Source: SFHK01 sp963618055
Lineage (GTDB): Bacteria > Bacillota > Clostridia > Christensenellales > Aristaeellaceae
Direction: 5' to 3'
Length of the DNA: 64,000 bases
Assembly (NCBI GenBank): GCA_963618055.1
Contig: CAVERI010000004.1
Span: forward strand, 1-64,000
Shown here piece after piece: positions 46,368-55,075 of the stretch (its first letter is position 1; the number at the start of each line of letters is the position of its first letter). A program made the translations under genes and the position numbers. A model generated the notes under the pieces. It was not told where the DNA came from. It saw nothing but the letters and a program-made list of their open reading frames with translations, and did no database searches.

Positions 46368-46386
46368 CTTGTGAGGAGGCTTTTCC

Positions 46387-47310
46387 ATGAAGGCGAACAT
46401 ACGCAGAGCGTGCCGGCAGGTGTGTCACAACTGGGGTTTGTACCTGCTCCTGCTGCCCTCCTTTCTGCTTTTGCTGATTTTCTCCTACAAGCCCATGTAC
46501 GGCGTGATTCTCGCCTTTAAGGACTACAAAAACTCGCTCGGCATCACGGGCAGTCCGTGGGCGGATCCCCTGTTCAAGTATTTCACCCGCTTCTTCAAAT
46601 CCTTTCAGTTCGGCACGACGATTCGCAACACGCTGGCGCTGAACCTGTACAGCCTGCTGGTCGGCTTCCCGATTCCGATTTTTCTGGCGCTGATGATCAA
46701 CCAGATCACCGCCAAGCGCTTCCGCAAGGGTTTCCAGACGGTTCTCTATCTTCCGCATTTCATTTCCACCGTGGTCATGGTCGGCCTGCTGCTGATCTGG
46801 CTGTCTCCCTCCCGCGGCCTGCTCGGCGCGTTCTACGGGCTGTTTCACAAAACCGCGCCGAACATTCTGGGCATGCCGGGCGCGTTCCGAAGCATTTACG
46901 TATGGTCGGACGTATGGCAGCACGCCGGATGGGACTCCATCGTGTTCCTCGCCGCGCTCTCGTCCGTCGACCCCACGCTGTACGAAGCCGCCGTGGTGGA
47001 CGGCGCAACCCGCTGGCAGAAGCAGATTTACATAGATCTGCCGCTTCTGCTCCCCACCGCCAGCATCATGCTGATTCTGCGCGCGGGCGGCATCATGAAC
47101 GTGGGCTTCGAGAAGGTCTTCCTGATGCAGAATTCCCTCAACCAGACCAAAAGCGAGGTTATCGCTACCTATGTATATAAGATGGGTCTGAAGAGCAATC
47201 AGTACTCCATTTCCACCGCCGTCAACCTGTTTAACAACGTAATCAACTTCGCGCTTCTGATGCTCGTGAACGGCATTACAAAGAAGCTGGGCGACACCAG
47301 CCTGTGGTAA
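46387..47310 (+). CDS. Sugar ABC transporter permease, LplB type
   Basis: The 307-residue permease has six helices. The start region LLLLPSFLLLLIFSYKPMYG is typical of LplB/YteP permeases for plant or host oligosaccharides such as rhamnogalacturonan fragments. The EAA loop reads YEAAVVDGATRWQKQI (near residue 199). GAGGAGG lies 8 nt before the ATG. It is the first gene of a LacI-controlled operon: permease, permease, binding protein, GH31. As in the first importer, no ATPase is encoded nearby. Confidence 0.9.
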   Translation: MKANIRRACRQVCHNWGLYLLLLPSFLLLLIFSYKPMYGVILAFKDYKNSLGITGSPWADPLFKYFTRFFKSFQFGTTIRNTLALNLYSLLVGFPIPIFLALMINQITAKRFRKGFQTVLYLPHFISTVVMVGLLLIWLSPSRGLLGAFYGLFHKTAPNILGMPGAFRSIYVWSDVWQHAGWDSIVFLAALSSVDPTLYEAAVVDGATRWQKQIYIDLPLLLPTASIMLILRAGGIMNVGFEKVFLMQNSLNQTKSEVIATYVYKMGLKSNQYSISTAVNLFNNVINFALLMLVNGITKKLGDTSLW

Positions 47311-47323
47311 GGAGGCGGATGGC

Positions 47324-48223
47324 ATGTCTCATGTGCGTCAAAGGGTTCGCTCCCAGCGGAGCGACGTGGTTTTCAACATCATCCTGTACACCGTCTGCGC
47401 GCTTCTGCTTCTGATCGTTCTGTATCCCCTGTGGTTCATCGTAATCGCGTCGTTGTCCGATCCATCCGCTGTGGCGAGCGGGCACGTGTGGGTGCTGCCG
47501 GTTGGCTTCACGCTGGACGGCTACGCGGAGCTTCTGAAGCAGACGAACGTGTGGGTCGGCTACCGGAACACCATCGCCTACACGCTGGTGGGCACGCTCA
47601 TCGCGCTGGCGGTGAACATTCCCGCGGCATACGCCCTGTCCCGGAAGGATCTGGTCGGCCGCAAGGTGCTGATGGGGCTGTACGCGTTCACGATGTTCTT
47701 CTCCGGCGGCCTGATTCCCACCTTTCTGACCGTTCAGCAGTGCCATCTGTACAACACCTTCTGGGTGATGGTGCTGCCCTTCTCCGTGAGCGTGTACAAC
47801 ATCATCGTCGCGCGCACGTTCTTCCAGAACAGCCTGCCGGGCGAATTGTGGGACGCGGCGCAGGTGGACGGCTGCGGAAACCTTCGCTTCTTCTTCACCA
47901 TGGCGCTGCCGCTGTCCAAGGCGGTCATCTCCGTCATCGCGCTGTGGACGGCGGTCGGCCAGTGGAACTCGTATTTCAACGCGCTGATTTACATCCGCGA
48001 CCCCGAGCTGCATCCCCTGCAGCTGATCATGCGCAACATCCTGATCACGAACCAGAGCTTCGCTGCGCTGGGCACCGGCGAGGCCGCCATCATCGCCATG
48101 CGCAAGGCCAGCCTTGTGCGCTACTCCATGATCATCGTGTCCACGGTTCCGATCATGTGCGTGTATCCCTTCATTCAGAAATACTTTGATCAGGGCGTAA
48201 TGATCGGCTCGGTCAAGGGATAA
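47324..48223 (+). CDS. Sugar ABC transporter permease, YtcP/LplC type
   Basis: The 299-residue permease has the YtcP/LplC features: VLYPLWFIVIASLSDP in the first helix region, an EAA loop WDAAQVDGCGNLRFF (near residue 188) and the C-terminal KYFDQGVMIGSVKG. AAGGAGG precedes the ATG. It follows its partner permease by 13 nt. Confidence 0.9.
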   Translation: MSHVRQRVRSQRSDVVFNIILYTVCALLLLIVLYPLWFIVIASLSDPSAVASGHVWVLPVGFTLDGYAELLKQTNVWVGYRNTIAYTLVGTLIALAVNIPAAYALSRKDLVGRKVLMGLYAFTMFFSGGLIPTFLTVQQCHLYNTFWVMVLPFSVSVYNIIVARTFFQNSLPGELWDAAQVDGCGNLRFFFTMALPLSKAVISVIALWTAVGQWNSYFNALIYIRDPELHPLQLIMRNILITNQSFAALGTGEAAIIAMRKASLVRYSMIIVSTVPIMCVYPFIQKYFDQGVMIGSVKG

Positions 48224-48280
48224 GCGTTCGAACCTGAACGGTCTTGCGGCCGTTTAGCAATAAAAAGGAGGTCAATCCGT

Positions 48281-49849
48281 ATGAAGAAACTTATGGCTCT
48301 GCTGCTCGCCGTGCTGCTGGCGCTTTCCTGCGCGGCCATGGCGGAAGCTCCCGGCTTCCACGCCGAGGGCATGCCCATCGTGGATGAGCCCATCACCATC
48401 CGCGTGCTCACCATGCGCTGGGCGGACATGGGCGATTCCTTCGCCGACAACCCCTTCCTCGTGAATCTGGAAAAGGAATCCAACGTGAAGATCGACTGGC
48501 AGATCGTCTCCTCCAACGACTGGGGCGACCAGAAGCCCATCATGCTGGCCGGCGGCACGGACGTGCTTCCGGACGTGGTGCTGGGATTCCAGACCTTCAA
48601 CGAATCCGACATCATGAGCAACGTGGAATACTTCGTTCCGCTGGAGGATCTGATTGAAAAGTACATGCCCAACCTGATGAAGGCGTTTGAGGAAATGCCC
48701 GCGCTGAAGGCGATTTCCACCTCCGCCGACGGCCACATCTACTCCCTGCCGTCCCGCATGCCCAAGCGCCCGATCGCGTGCAACGTGCCGGTCATCAACA
48801 TGCAGTGGCTGAAGAACCTGAACCTTGAGGTTCCGAACACCATCGAAGAGCTGGAAGCCGTTCTGACCGCCTTCAAGGAGCAGGACGCCAACGGCAACGG
48901 CGACCCGAACGACGAAATTCCCTTCACCAGCATCGGCCTGGGCACGGACTTCCTCATGCCCTTCGGCATCAACGACCCGAACGGTACCGGCTTCCTGATC
49001 AATGAAGACGGCTCCGCCAGCTACATCTACACCAGCGAGCAGTACAGGGAAGGCCTCAAGTGGGCGCATAAGCTGTACGCCGCCGGCCTGATCGACAACG
49101 AGACCTTCACGCAGGATCAGAGCATCCGCGACGCGAAGTGCGACGATCCCGAGGTTTCCCGCGTCGGCTTCGGCTATGCGTGGAGCTACGACGCCATCTT
49201 CCGCCGCTGGATGAACGAATATGCCGTTATCGCGCCGCTCGCCGGCCCCGACGGCGTCCGCTATCAGCAGGGCGATAAGAACGGCGTATCCTCTCTGAAG
49301 TCCAACCAGCTGTCGATCACCACCGTCTGCAAGTATCCCGAGGTCGTGCTCCGCTGGGCGGATCAGTTCTACACCGGCGAGGCCAGCATCCAGAACTTCT
49401 GGGGCGGTCTGGGCGAGGTTACCAGCGCCAACGGCGACGGCACCTACTCCCTGAACAACCCGCCGGAGGGCACCAGCGCCGACGCGTGGTACTGGGCGCG
49501 CTCCCTGCGCGACTTCGGCCCGAAGTATTCCTCCCTTGAGTTCGACAGCAAGATCGTGCTGGATCCCACGCAGGGCGACGGCCTGAAGGTCGCGATGGAC
49601 GCGGAAACCGCGCAGTATGTGCACGACTGCTTCCCCGAGCTTAAGTACACCCCTGAGGAGTACAGCGAGCTGTCCTTCTTAGGCGCCGACATCAACACCT
49701 ACGTCGACACCATGCGCGCCAAGTGGGTTACCGAGGGCGGCATCGACGAGGAATGGGACGCTTACGTCGCTCAGCTGAACGCCATGGGGCTGGAAGAGAT
49801 GAACGCCATTTATCTGGGCGCGTACGCTCGCTACCAGCAGGCGCAGTAA
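48281..49849 (+). CDS. Extracellular sugar-binding protein, LplA type
   Basis: The 522-residue protein is a large binding protein of the LplA/LipO group, the usual partner of LplB/YtcP permeases. The signal peptide (KKLMALLLAVLLALS) has a Cys, but the residues before it (LALSC) do not form a good lipobox; cleavage by signal peptidase I near AMA-EA is more likely. DANGNGDPNDEIPF (near residue 205) is the calcium-binding-like loop typical of this group. AAAAGGAGG precedes the ATG. The substrate is probably an oligosaccharide later cut by the GH31 enzyme. Confidence 0.88.
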   Translation: MKKLMALLLAVLLALSCAAMAEAPGFHAEGMPIVDEPITIRVLTMRWADMGDSFADNPFLVNLEKESNVKIDWQIVSSNDWGDQKPIMLAGGTDVLPDVVLGFQTFNESDIMSNVEYFVPLEDLIEKYMPNLMKAFEEMPALKAISTSADGHIYSLPSRMPKRPIACNVPVINMQWLKNLNLEVPNTIEELEAVLTAFKEQDANGNGDPNDEIPFTSIGLGTDFLMPFGINDPNGTGFLINEDGSASYIYTSEQYREGLKWAHKLYAAGLIDNETFTQDQSIRDAKCDDPEVSRVGFGYAWSYDAIFRRWMNEYAVIAPLAGPDGVRYQQGDKNGVSSLKSNQLSITTVCKYPEVVLRWADQFYTGEASIQNFWGGLGEVTSANGDGTYSLNNPPEGTSADAWYWARSLRDFGPKYSSLEFDSKIVLDPTQGDGLKVAMDAETAQYVHDCFPELKYTPEEYSELSFLGADINTYVDTMRAKWVTEGGIDEEWDAYVAQLNAMGLEEMNAIYLGAYARYQQAQ

Positions 49850-49884
49850 CGCATCATAGGGCAGATTGACTCTGCCTCACCTGC

Positions 49885-49925
49885 GACGGCGGATGTGGAT
49901 GGAAAAGCCATTCGCATCCGCCGTC
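49885..49925 (+). promoter_or_regulatory. Hairpin between the binding protein and GH31 genes
   Basis: A perfect 11-bp stem (49885-49895 with 49915-49925) has an inner 4-bp stem and a 3x3 internal loop. There is no T run, which suggests mRNA 3' protection or partial attenuation, as after the first binding-protein gene. Confidence 0.6.
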
Positions 49926-49984
49926 TCGCAAAAGAAAACAGGCCGGATACGCGCCTTCGAAACGGCAGAAGGAGGAAACAAGCA

Positions 49985-52153
49985 ATGATTCGACACATTC
50001 CCGAGGGCGTTTTCCCCTTTGACGACTGTGGATACGCCCGAACGCCCCTCATTCCCTTTGCGGAGCAGCCGATTGCGCTGGACTGCCTGTGCGATTCCGG
50101 CATGCCTGCGCTGGAGCTGCGCGGCGCGTCCGCGAGCGTTCCGAAGGCGGTTCCCCTCAAAGAAAACCGCTGGCGGTTCGAGCTGCCGCCCTTTCAATCG
50201 GCCGCGTCGCTGGAATACCGCTTCGTGTGCGGCGAAGAGCAGACCGCGTGGTTTCCGGTAGACGTGCTGCGGCGCGTACGCGTTGCCGCCGCGGCGGAAG
50301 CGGGCGCGGGCTGGCTTCGGCTGGATGAGAATGTATATCTGAATTTCTCGTTCGCGGGCGCGTCCTTTTCGACGGTTCTGGCCGACCATCCGGAGGAAGC
50401 CGCTCCGGCACGAAACGGCGATTGGACGGTCGAGCTGGGCGCGCCGGGTCTGTGGCGCGTGCGCAGGAATGGAAAGATCATCGCCGCGTGCCGCGAAGTC
50501 GAGTTGGGGCTGCGCGCGGACGGCTCCGTCGCGTGGCACGCGCTCACCGTCGACGGCGCGCAGACGCACGTGTGGGGCACGGGCGAGCGGTTCGACCATG
50601 TAAATCAGCAGGGACACGGCACGTGCGGAAAGGTCGTGGAGCATTTCACGCAGCAGGGACAATGGGCGTATCTGCCCACGCCGTTCTTCCTGACGGACGC
50701 GGGCTTCGGCTTCTACCGCAACGCCGCCTGCGATGTGGAAATGAGCTTCGCCTCTTCCATCCGCATCGCGTCGCGCGCGCTGCCCGGCCGTCGCGACACG
50801 TGGCTGCTGGGCGCGCCCGCCGAGCTTTTGAACGCGTATCTGCGGCTGACCGGCGAGCCCGCGCTGCCGCCCGAGTGGGCGTTCGGCCTGTGGATCAGCG
50901 CCAACGGCTGGAGCTGCGACGCGGACGTGGACGAGCAGCTAAAAGCACTGGCGAAATACGACTGCCCCGCGTCCGTGATGGTGCTGGAAGCGTGGAGCGA
51001 CGAGAGCACCTTCTATCATTGGAGCGGCGCGTGGAAGAACCCGAAGCAGATGGTTCAAAAGGTACGCGGCGCGGGTCTGCATCTGGTTCTGTGGCAGATT
51101 CCCGTGCTGAAGGCCGTGAAGGACTGTTCCGATGCGGAAACGGTTCGCAGGGATCGCGAGGAAGCCGCCGCGAAGGGCTGGGCGATTCATCACGCGGACG
51201 GCGCGCCCTACATCATTCCCGAGCGGTGGTTCGAGGGCAGCATGCTCCCCGACTTCACCAACCCGGAGGCGTGCGAATGGTGGTTCTCCAAGCGCGAGCA
51301 CCTGCTGCGCGACGGCGTGGAGGGCTTCAAGACCGACGGCGGCGAGTTCCTGTTCGGCAGCGATTTCCCGCTGTACGACGGCACGTCCGGCGTGGAAGCG
51401 CACAACCTGTACGCGATGCAATACGTGCGCGCCTACAACGAATGGATGCGCCGGCAGGGTGTGAACGGCGTTACGTTCAGCCGCGCGGGCTATGCCGGCG
51501 CGCAGACCGTGCCGATTCACTGGGCGGGCGACCAGCTGAGCACATGGGAGGAAATGCGCGCGCATCTCACGGCGGGGCTGTCGGCGGGGCTGTCCGGCGT
51601 GCTCTTCTGGGGTTTTGACATCGGCGGCTTCGCCGGAGAGCTGCCGGAGGGCGAGCTGTATCTGCGCGCCACGGCGCTGGCCTGCTTCAGCCCCGTGATG
51701 CAATGGCACGCGGAGCCGCGAAGCGGACAGTTCTACGCCACGCACGACCGAGCGTACAACAACGACCGCAGTCCGTGGAATCTGGCGGAGAAGCAGCACG
51801 CGCCCGAAATCATCAAAATCGCCAGCGCGTTCGCCCGTCTGCGCGAGCGGCTGCGCCCGTACCTGTGGGAGGAAGCGCAGAACTGCGTGAAGCATGGCCG
51901 TCCCCTGATGGCGCACCTCTGTCTGGACTTCCCGAACGACCCCAAGGCGCTCGACTGCGACGATCAGTACATGCTGGGTCGGCGTTGCCTCGTCGCCCCC
52001 ATCCTGCAAAAGGGCGCGCAGGGACGCACGGTCTACCTGCCCGAGGGCAGCTGGCGGCACTTCTTCACCGGCGAAACCCTGTCCGGCGGCTGCGAGCGCC
52101 ATTTCGACTGTCCCCTGAACGAAGCGCTGGTGTTTGAACGAGTGGATTTCTGA
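49985..52153 (+). CDS. GH31 family alpha-glycosidase
   Basis: The 722-residue enzyme has an N-terminal beta-sandwich (to about 290), the GH31 barrel (about 295-620) and beta-sandwich C-terminal parts. The nucleophile is Asp451 in GFKTDGGEF and the acid/base is Asp516 in HWAGDQLSTW. KTDGG rather than WxDMNE suggests the alpha-xylosidase/YicI-like side of the family over starch glucosidases. There is no signal peptide, so it acts on imported oligosaccharides. AGAAGGAGG precedes the ATG at 49985. It is the last gene of the LacI-controlled operon. Confidence 0.9.
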   Translation: MIRHIPEGVFPFDDCGYARTPLIPFAEQPIALDCLCDSGMPALELRGASASVPKAVPLKENRWRFELPPFQSAASLEYRFVCGEEQTAWFPVDVLRRVRVAAAAEAGAGWLRLDENVYLNFSFAGASFSTVLADHPEEAAPARNGDWTVELGAPGLWRVRRNGKIIAACREVELGLRADGSVAWHALTVDGAQTHVWGTGERFDHVNQQGHGTCGKVVEHFTQQGQWAYLPTPFFLTDAGFGFYRNAACDVEMSFASSIRIASRALPGRRDTWLLGAPAELLNAYLRLTGEPALPPEWAFGLWISANGWSCDADVDEQLKALAKYDCPASVMVLEAWSDESTFYHWSGAWKNPKQMVQKVRGAGLHLVLWQIPVLKAVKDCSDAETVRRDREEAAAKGWAIHHADGAPYIIPERWFEGSMLPDFTNPEACEWWFSKREHLLRDGVEGFKTDGGEFLFGSDFPLYDGTSGVEAHNLYAMQYVRAYNEWMRRQGVNGVTFSRAGYAGAQTVPIHWAGDQLSTWEEMRAHLTAGLSAGLSGVLFWGFDIGGFAGELPEGELYLRATALACFSPVMQWHAEPRSGQFYATHDRAYNNDRSPWNLAEKQHAPEIIKIASAFARLRERLRPYLWEEAQNCVKHGRPLMAHLCLDFPNDPKALDCDDQYMLGRRCLVAPILQKGAQGRTVYLPEGSWRHFFTGETLSGGCERHFDCPLNEALVFERVDF

Positions 52154-52176
52154 CGTTTCGAAATACGCCGGCATCT

Positions 52177-52240
52177 GAATAACCACGAAAAGGCCCGCCG
52201 CGGAATCCGCTTCCGCAGCGAGCCTTTTTGATGGTTATTC
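52177..52240. terminator. Large bidirectional terminator
   Basis: An outer stem GAATAACC/GGTTATTC (52177-52184 with 52233-52240) encloses AAAAGGC/GCCTTTT and GCGGAA/TTCCGC stems. The stop codon of the minus-strand gene lies in the right arm. Confidence 0.85.
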
Positions 52241-53728
52241 AAATACGCGTGCGTCCAGATAGTCGATCTCCGCGGGCGCGTTCGCGTGGATTTCGACGAT
52301 GAGGAACGGGCCGGGGAAGGACGCGGTTTCCGGCGCGAAGACGTACAGCGGGCTGTCGGTATAGGCAGGCACGGCGCGTTCCTCGCGCACGAAGGCCAGC
52401 GGGCGGCTGTTGGCGTAGACGGTCAGCGCTTCGGGGGACGCGCCGCGCACGCCCATGCTGATTTCCACGCGCATGCCCTCCGGGATTTTGCCGGTGCGCA
52501 GGCGCAGGAACTGCCCCTCGCCGTTTTCCGGCAGCTTCAATGGCAGCGCCGCGAATTTCTGCCGCCATATTGGCCCCGCGTCCGGGTAGGTGAGCATATG
52601 GCGGCGTTCGGTGCGCAGCACGGTTTCCTCCGCGCCCAGCGTATTCAGAAGCGGAAGGTAGTTTTCCTTCCGAAGCGGATGATTCTCCTCCGCGCCGTCC
52701 AGCTTCGCCATATCGAAATAGTTGAACAGGTACACGCTGTCCGCGCCCATGCTCAGGTATTCCGCCGCGAGTCCGCGCGCGATTTCCACGCTGGTTGGCT
52801 TCGATTTCGCCGCGGGGTAGGGTCGGCACAGAATTTCGACGCACGGCGCGAGCCGCGTCCTCGTGCCCGCGAGCAGGCGCGTCCACATTTCCACGGGCAT
52901 ATCGCCGTCGCAGGTCGCCCAGCGGGGCGACGGCGCGAGCACGTCCACCAGCCCCTCGCGCGCCCATGTCGCCGCGTCGAAGCCGCTGTCCAGCGCCGCC
53001 TGCGGAGACGCGGGCACACGCGCCGCCATGCGAATCGGATGCCCCCATTTGCTCTCCGCTTCGTTCAGAATCGCGCGCACCTCGCGCATGAATTCGTTCA
53101 GAATTTCAATGCCCTCGTATTCGCCGCCGGGCGCGAAGCAATACATTTCCCGCATCCAGTCCAGCTCGACGCCATACGCGTCATACCGGAAAACGATTTC
53201 CCGAAGGAATGCGCGCATGTACGCGCGCACCGGTTCCAGCGCGTAGTCGTAGCAGCGGTCAAAATAGCCCTCCGGCGCGCGGTGACGGATGCGCCGGCAT
53301 TCAGGATGCGCATGGAAGAACGCCGGGTGCAGAAACGCCGCGGGCTGATCGTTCAGGTGGCAGTCGTTCATGCGGACACTCAGCCACGGATTGATGCCGA
53401 TTTTCCGCAGCTCGTCCAGACACACGGCATAGAAGTCCACATGCGTCTCCCGCCACATCCGCGTCGCGCACGACACGACGGGATGCTGCTTATAGTCTAC
53501 ATCAAAGCCATTTTCCTTCTTTTGGTCGCATTTATCCATCCAGCTGTCGCAGACGCTCGACGGGAAGCCCGCAATTCTTCCGGCGCAGCACAGCATGAAA
53601 TCGGTAATCTGCGTGCCCTGATAGCCGCGGATAAACCGGCGCACCTCTGCCTCGTCGGGCGTGGGGCCGTCCGCGTGGTCGTAGAAGAAATGGGTGTCGT
53701 CCTCATTAAAGATAATGCCCTGTCGCAC
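52235..53728 (-). CDS. TIM-barrel glycosidase-like protein of unknown specificity
   Basis: The 497-residue protein looks like a glycosidase barrel followed by a C-terminal beta-sandwich of about 110 residues. The barrel has WLSVRMNDCH, then YGVELDWMREMYCF, where Glu and Asp at the end of a beta-strand are candidate catalytic residues, and SVYLFNYFDM near the end. I cannot assign a GH family with confidence. No signal peptide is seen. The GTG start has AAGGAG 7 nt upstream. It lies 11 nt after the M20 amidohydrolase gene, so the two are cotranscribed, which would link deacylation and glycan cleavage. Confidence 0.6.
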   Translation of the reverse strand: MRQGIIFNEDDTHFFYDHADGPTPDEAEVRRFIRGYQGTQITDFMLCCAGRIAGFPSSVCDSWMDKCDQKKENGFDVDYKQHPVVSCATRMWRETHVDFYAVCLDELRKIGINPWLSVRMNDCHLNDQPAAFLHPAFFHAHPECRRIRHRAPEGYFDRCYDYALEPVRAYMRAFLREIVFRYDAYGVELDWMREMYCFAPGGEYEGIEILNEFMREVRAILNEAESKWGHPIRMAARVPASPQAALDSGFDAATWAREGLVDVLAPSPRWATCDGDMPVEMWTRLLAGTRTRLAPCVEILCRPYPAAKSKPTSVEIARGLAAEYLSMGADSVYLFNYFDMAKLDGAEENHPLRKENYLPLLNTLGAEETVLRTERRHMLTYPDAGPIWRQKFAALPLKLPENGEGQFLRLRTGKIPEGMRVEISMGVRGASPEALTVYANSRPLAFVREERAVPAYTDSPLYVFAPETASFPGPFLIVEIHANAPAEIDYLDARVFE

Positions 53729-53739
53729 GGTATCGCTCC

Positions 53740-54909
53740 TTACTCCCCCGTCGCCAGCGCCGCTTCCATGGCGAGACCCACGGGAATGCAGTTCTCGTCC
53801 GGATCAAACTCGGCGCTGTGCAGCGGCGCGCACGGATGCGCCGCGTCCGCCGAACAGCCGATGTGGAAGAACGCGCCGGGCGCGCAATCCAGAAAATAGG
53901 AAAAATCCTCCGCGCCCATGCTGGGCGCGTCCTTGATCAGCGTGTTTTCCGCGCCGAACAGCCGCCGCGCCGTGGCCAGCACGCGCTCGCAGTGCGCGCC
54001 GTCGTTCACCAGCGGCGCATAGCCCTCGGTAAGCTCGGCTTCGATTTCGCAGTTCATCGCCTGCCCCACGCCCGCGCACACCTCGCGGATGCGCCGGAGC
54101 ATCATGGCGCGCAGGCCGCGGTTCGCCGTGCGCAGCGTGCCGGTCATGACGACCTGATCGCAAAGGATGTTGGACGCGCGCCCGCCCTCGATCGTGCCCA
54201 GCGTAAGCACGCAATTCTCCAGCGGCGACACGCTGCGCGACACCAGCGTCTGAAGCGCCGTGACGAGCTGCGCCGCGCACACAATCGCGTCGCGCCCCAG
54301 ATCGGGATACGCGCCGTGCGCGCCCACGCCCTTCACCGTCAGCTTCACGCCGTCGGTGCCCGCGTTCAGCGTGCCGGGACGGCATTCCACCTGCCCGGTC
54401 ACGAGCCGCGGCATCACGTGCAGGCCGTACACGCGGTCGACGCGCGGATTTTCCATCACGCCGCCCTCAACCATGGGCTTCGCGCCGCCCACGGTTTCCT
54501 CCGCGGGCTGGAACAGGAGCTTCACCTTGCCCCGCCATTCCCCACGCGCCGCCGTCAGAAGCCGCGCCGTGCCCAGCAGGATGGCCGTGTGCAGATCGTG
54601 CCCGCAGGCGTGCATGTAGCCCTCATGCTCGGAGCGGAACGGGCAGCCCTGCGGCTCCGTTACCGGCAGCGCGTCAAAGTCCGCGCGAAAGCCGGTCACC
54701 GAGCCATCTTCGCCGCTGTCCACCACGGCGGTAATCCAGCCGTGCTCGCACACGGGCGCCACGCCGATTTCGTTCAGCTTTTCACAAATGAGCTTTTTCG
54801 TCTTTTCCTCGCGAAAGCCCGGCTCCGGCACGCGGTGCAGCGCCCGCCGCACGCTCGATACCCACGCCTGCTGCTCCCTCGCAAGACTCAAAATCCGTTC
54901 GTCCTTCAT
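53740..54909 (-). CDS. M20 family amidohydrolase (hippurate hydrolase/N-acyl-amino-acid type)
   Basis: The 389-residue metallohydrolase has the M20D landmarks: FRADFDALPV, MHACGHDLHT with the metal Cys and His pair, QPAEE with the catalytic Glu, and MGAEDFSYF near the C-terminus. The family removes acyl groups from amino acids, hippurate or similar amides. A small dimerisation domain interrupts the catalytic domain (about 185-295). I chose the ATG at 54909; an in-frame ATG at 54927 is the alternative, and neither has a strong ribosome site. A TATAAT box (54950-54945) lies upstream. Confidence 0.88.
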   Translation of the reverse strand: MKDERILSLAREQQAWVSSVRRALHRVPEPGFREEKTKKLICEKLNEIGVAPVCEHGWITAVVDSGEDGSVTGFRADFDALPVTEPQGCPFRSEHEGYMHACGHDLHTAILLGTARLLTAARGEWRGKVKLLFQPAEETVGGAKPMVEGGVMENPRVDRVYGLHVMPRLVTGQVECRPGTLNAGTDGVKLTVKGVGAHGAYPDLGRDAIVCAAQLVTALQTLVSRSVSPLENCVLTLGTIEGGRASNILCDQVVMTGTLRTANRGLRAMMLRRIREVCAGVGQAMNCEIEAELTEGYAPLVNDGAHCERVLATARRLFGAENTLIKDAPSMGAEDFSYFLDCAPGAFFHIGCSADAAHPCAPLHSAEFDPDENCIPVGLAMEAALATGE

Positions 54910-55075
54910 ATTCCATTCGCCGCCCATCCGGTAATTTCGCGTCTATTATAGCACGCCCCGCTGCGCGTGAAAACCCCTTCGCCCGCTTCAAATTGCAAAA
55001 GAAAGCCGCATTGTCTTCATATTCCCATGCTCTTCCGGCGGTATAATAGGAAAAACGCTTGGGGAGATGAATCTC

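Noticed and set aside
48281..48340. A lipobox around the Cys of the second binding protein
   Set aside because: The residues before the Cys (LALS) do not fit the -3 Leu, -1 Gly/Ala rule, and a good A-x-A site follows.
52795..53899. Plus-strand frames opposite the glycosidase-like gene
   Set aside because: They have no ribosome sites and low-complexity Arg/Ala-rich composition typical of antisense frames.
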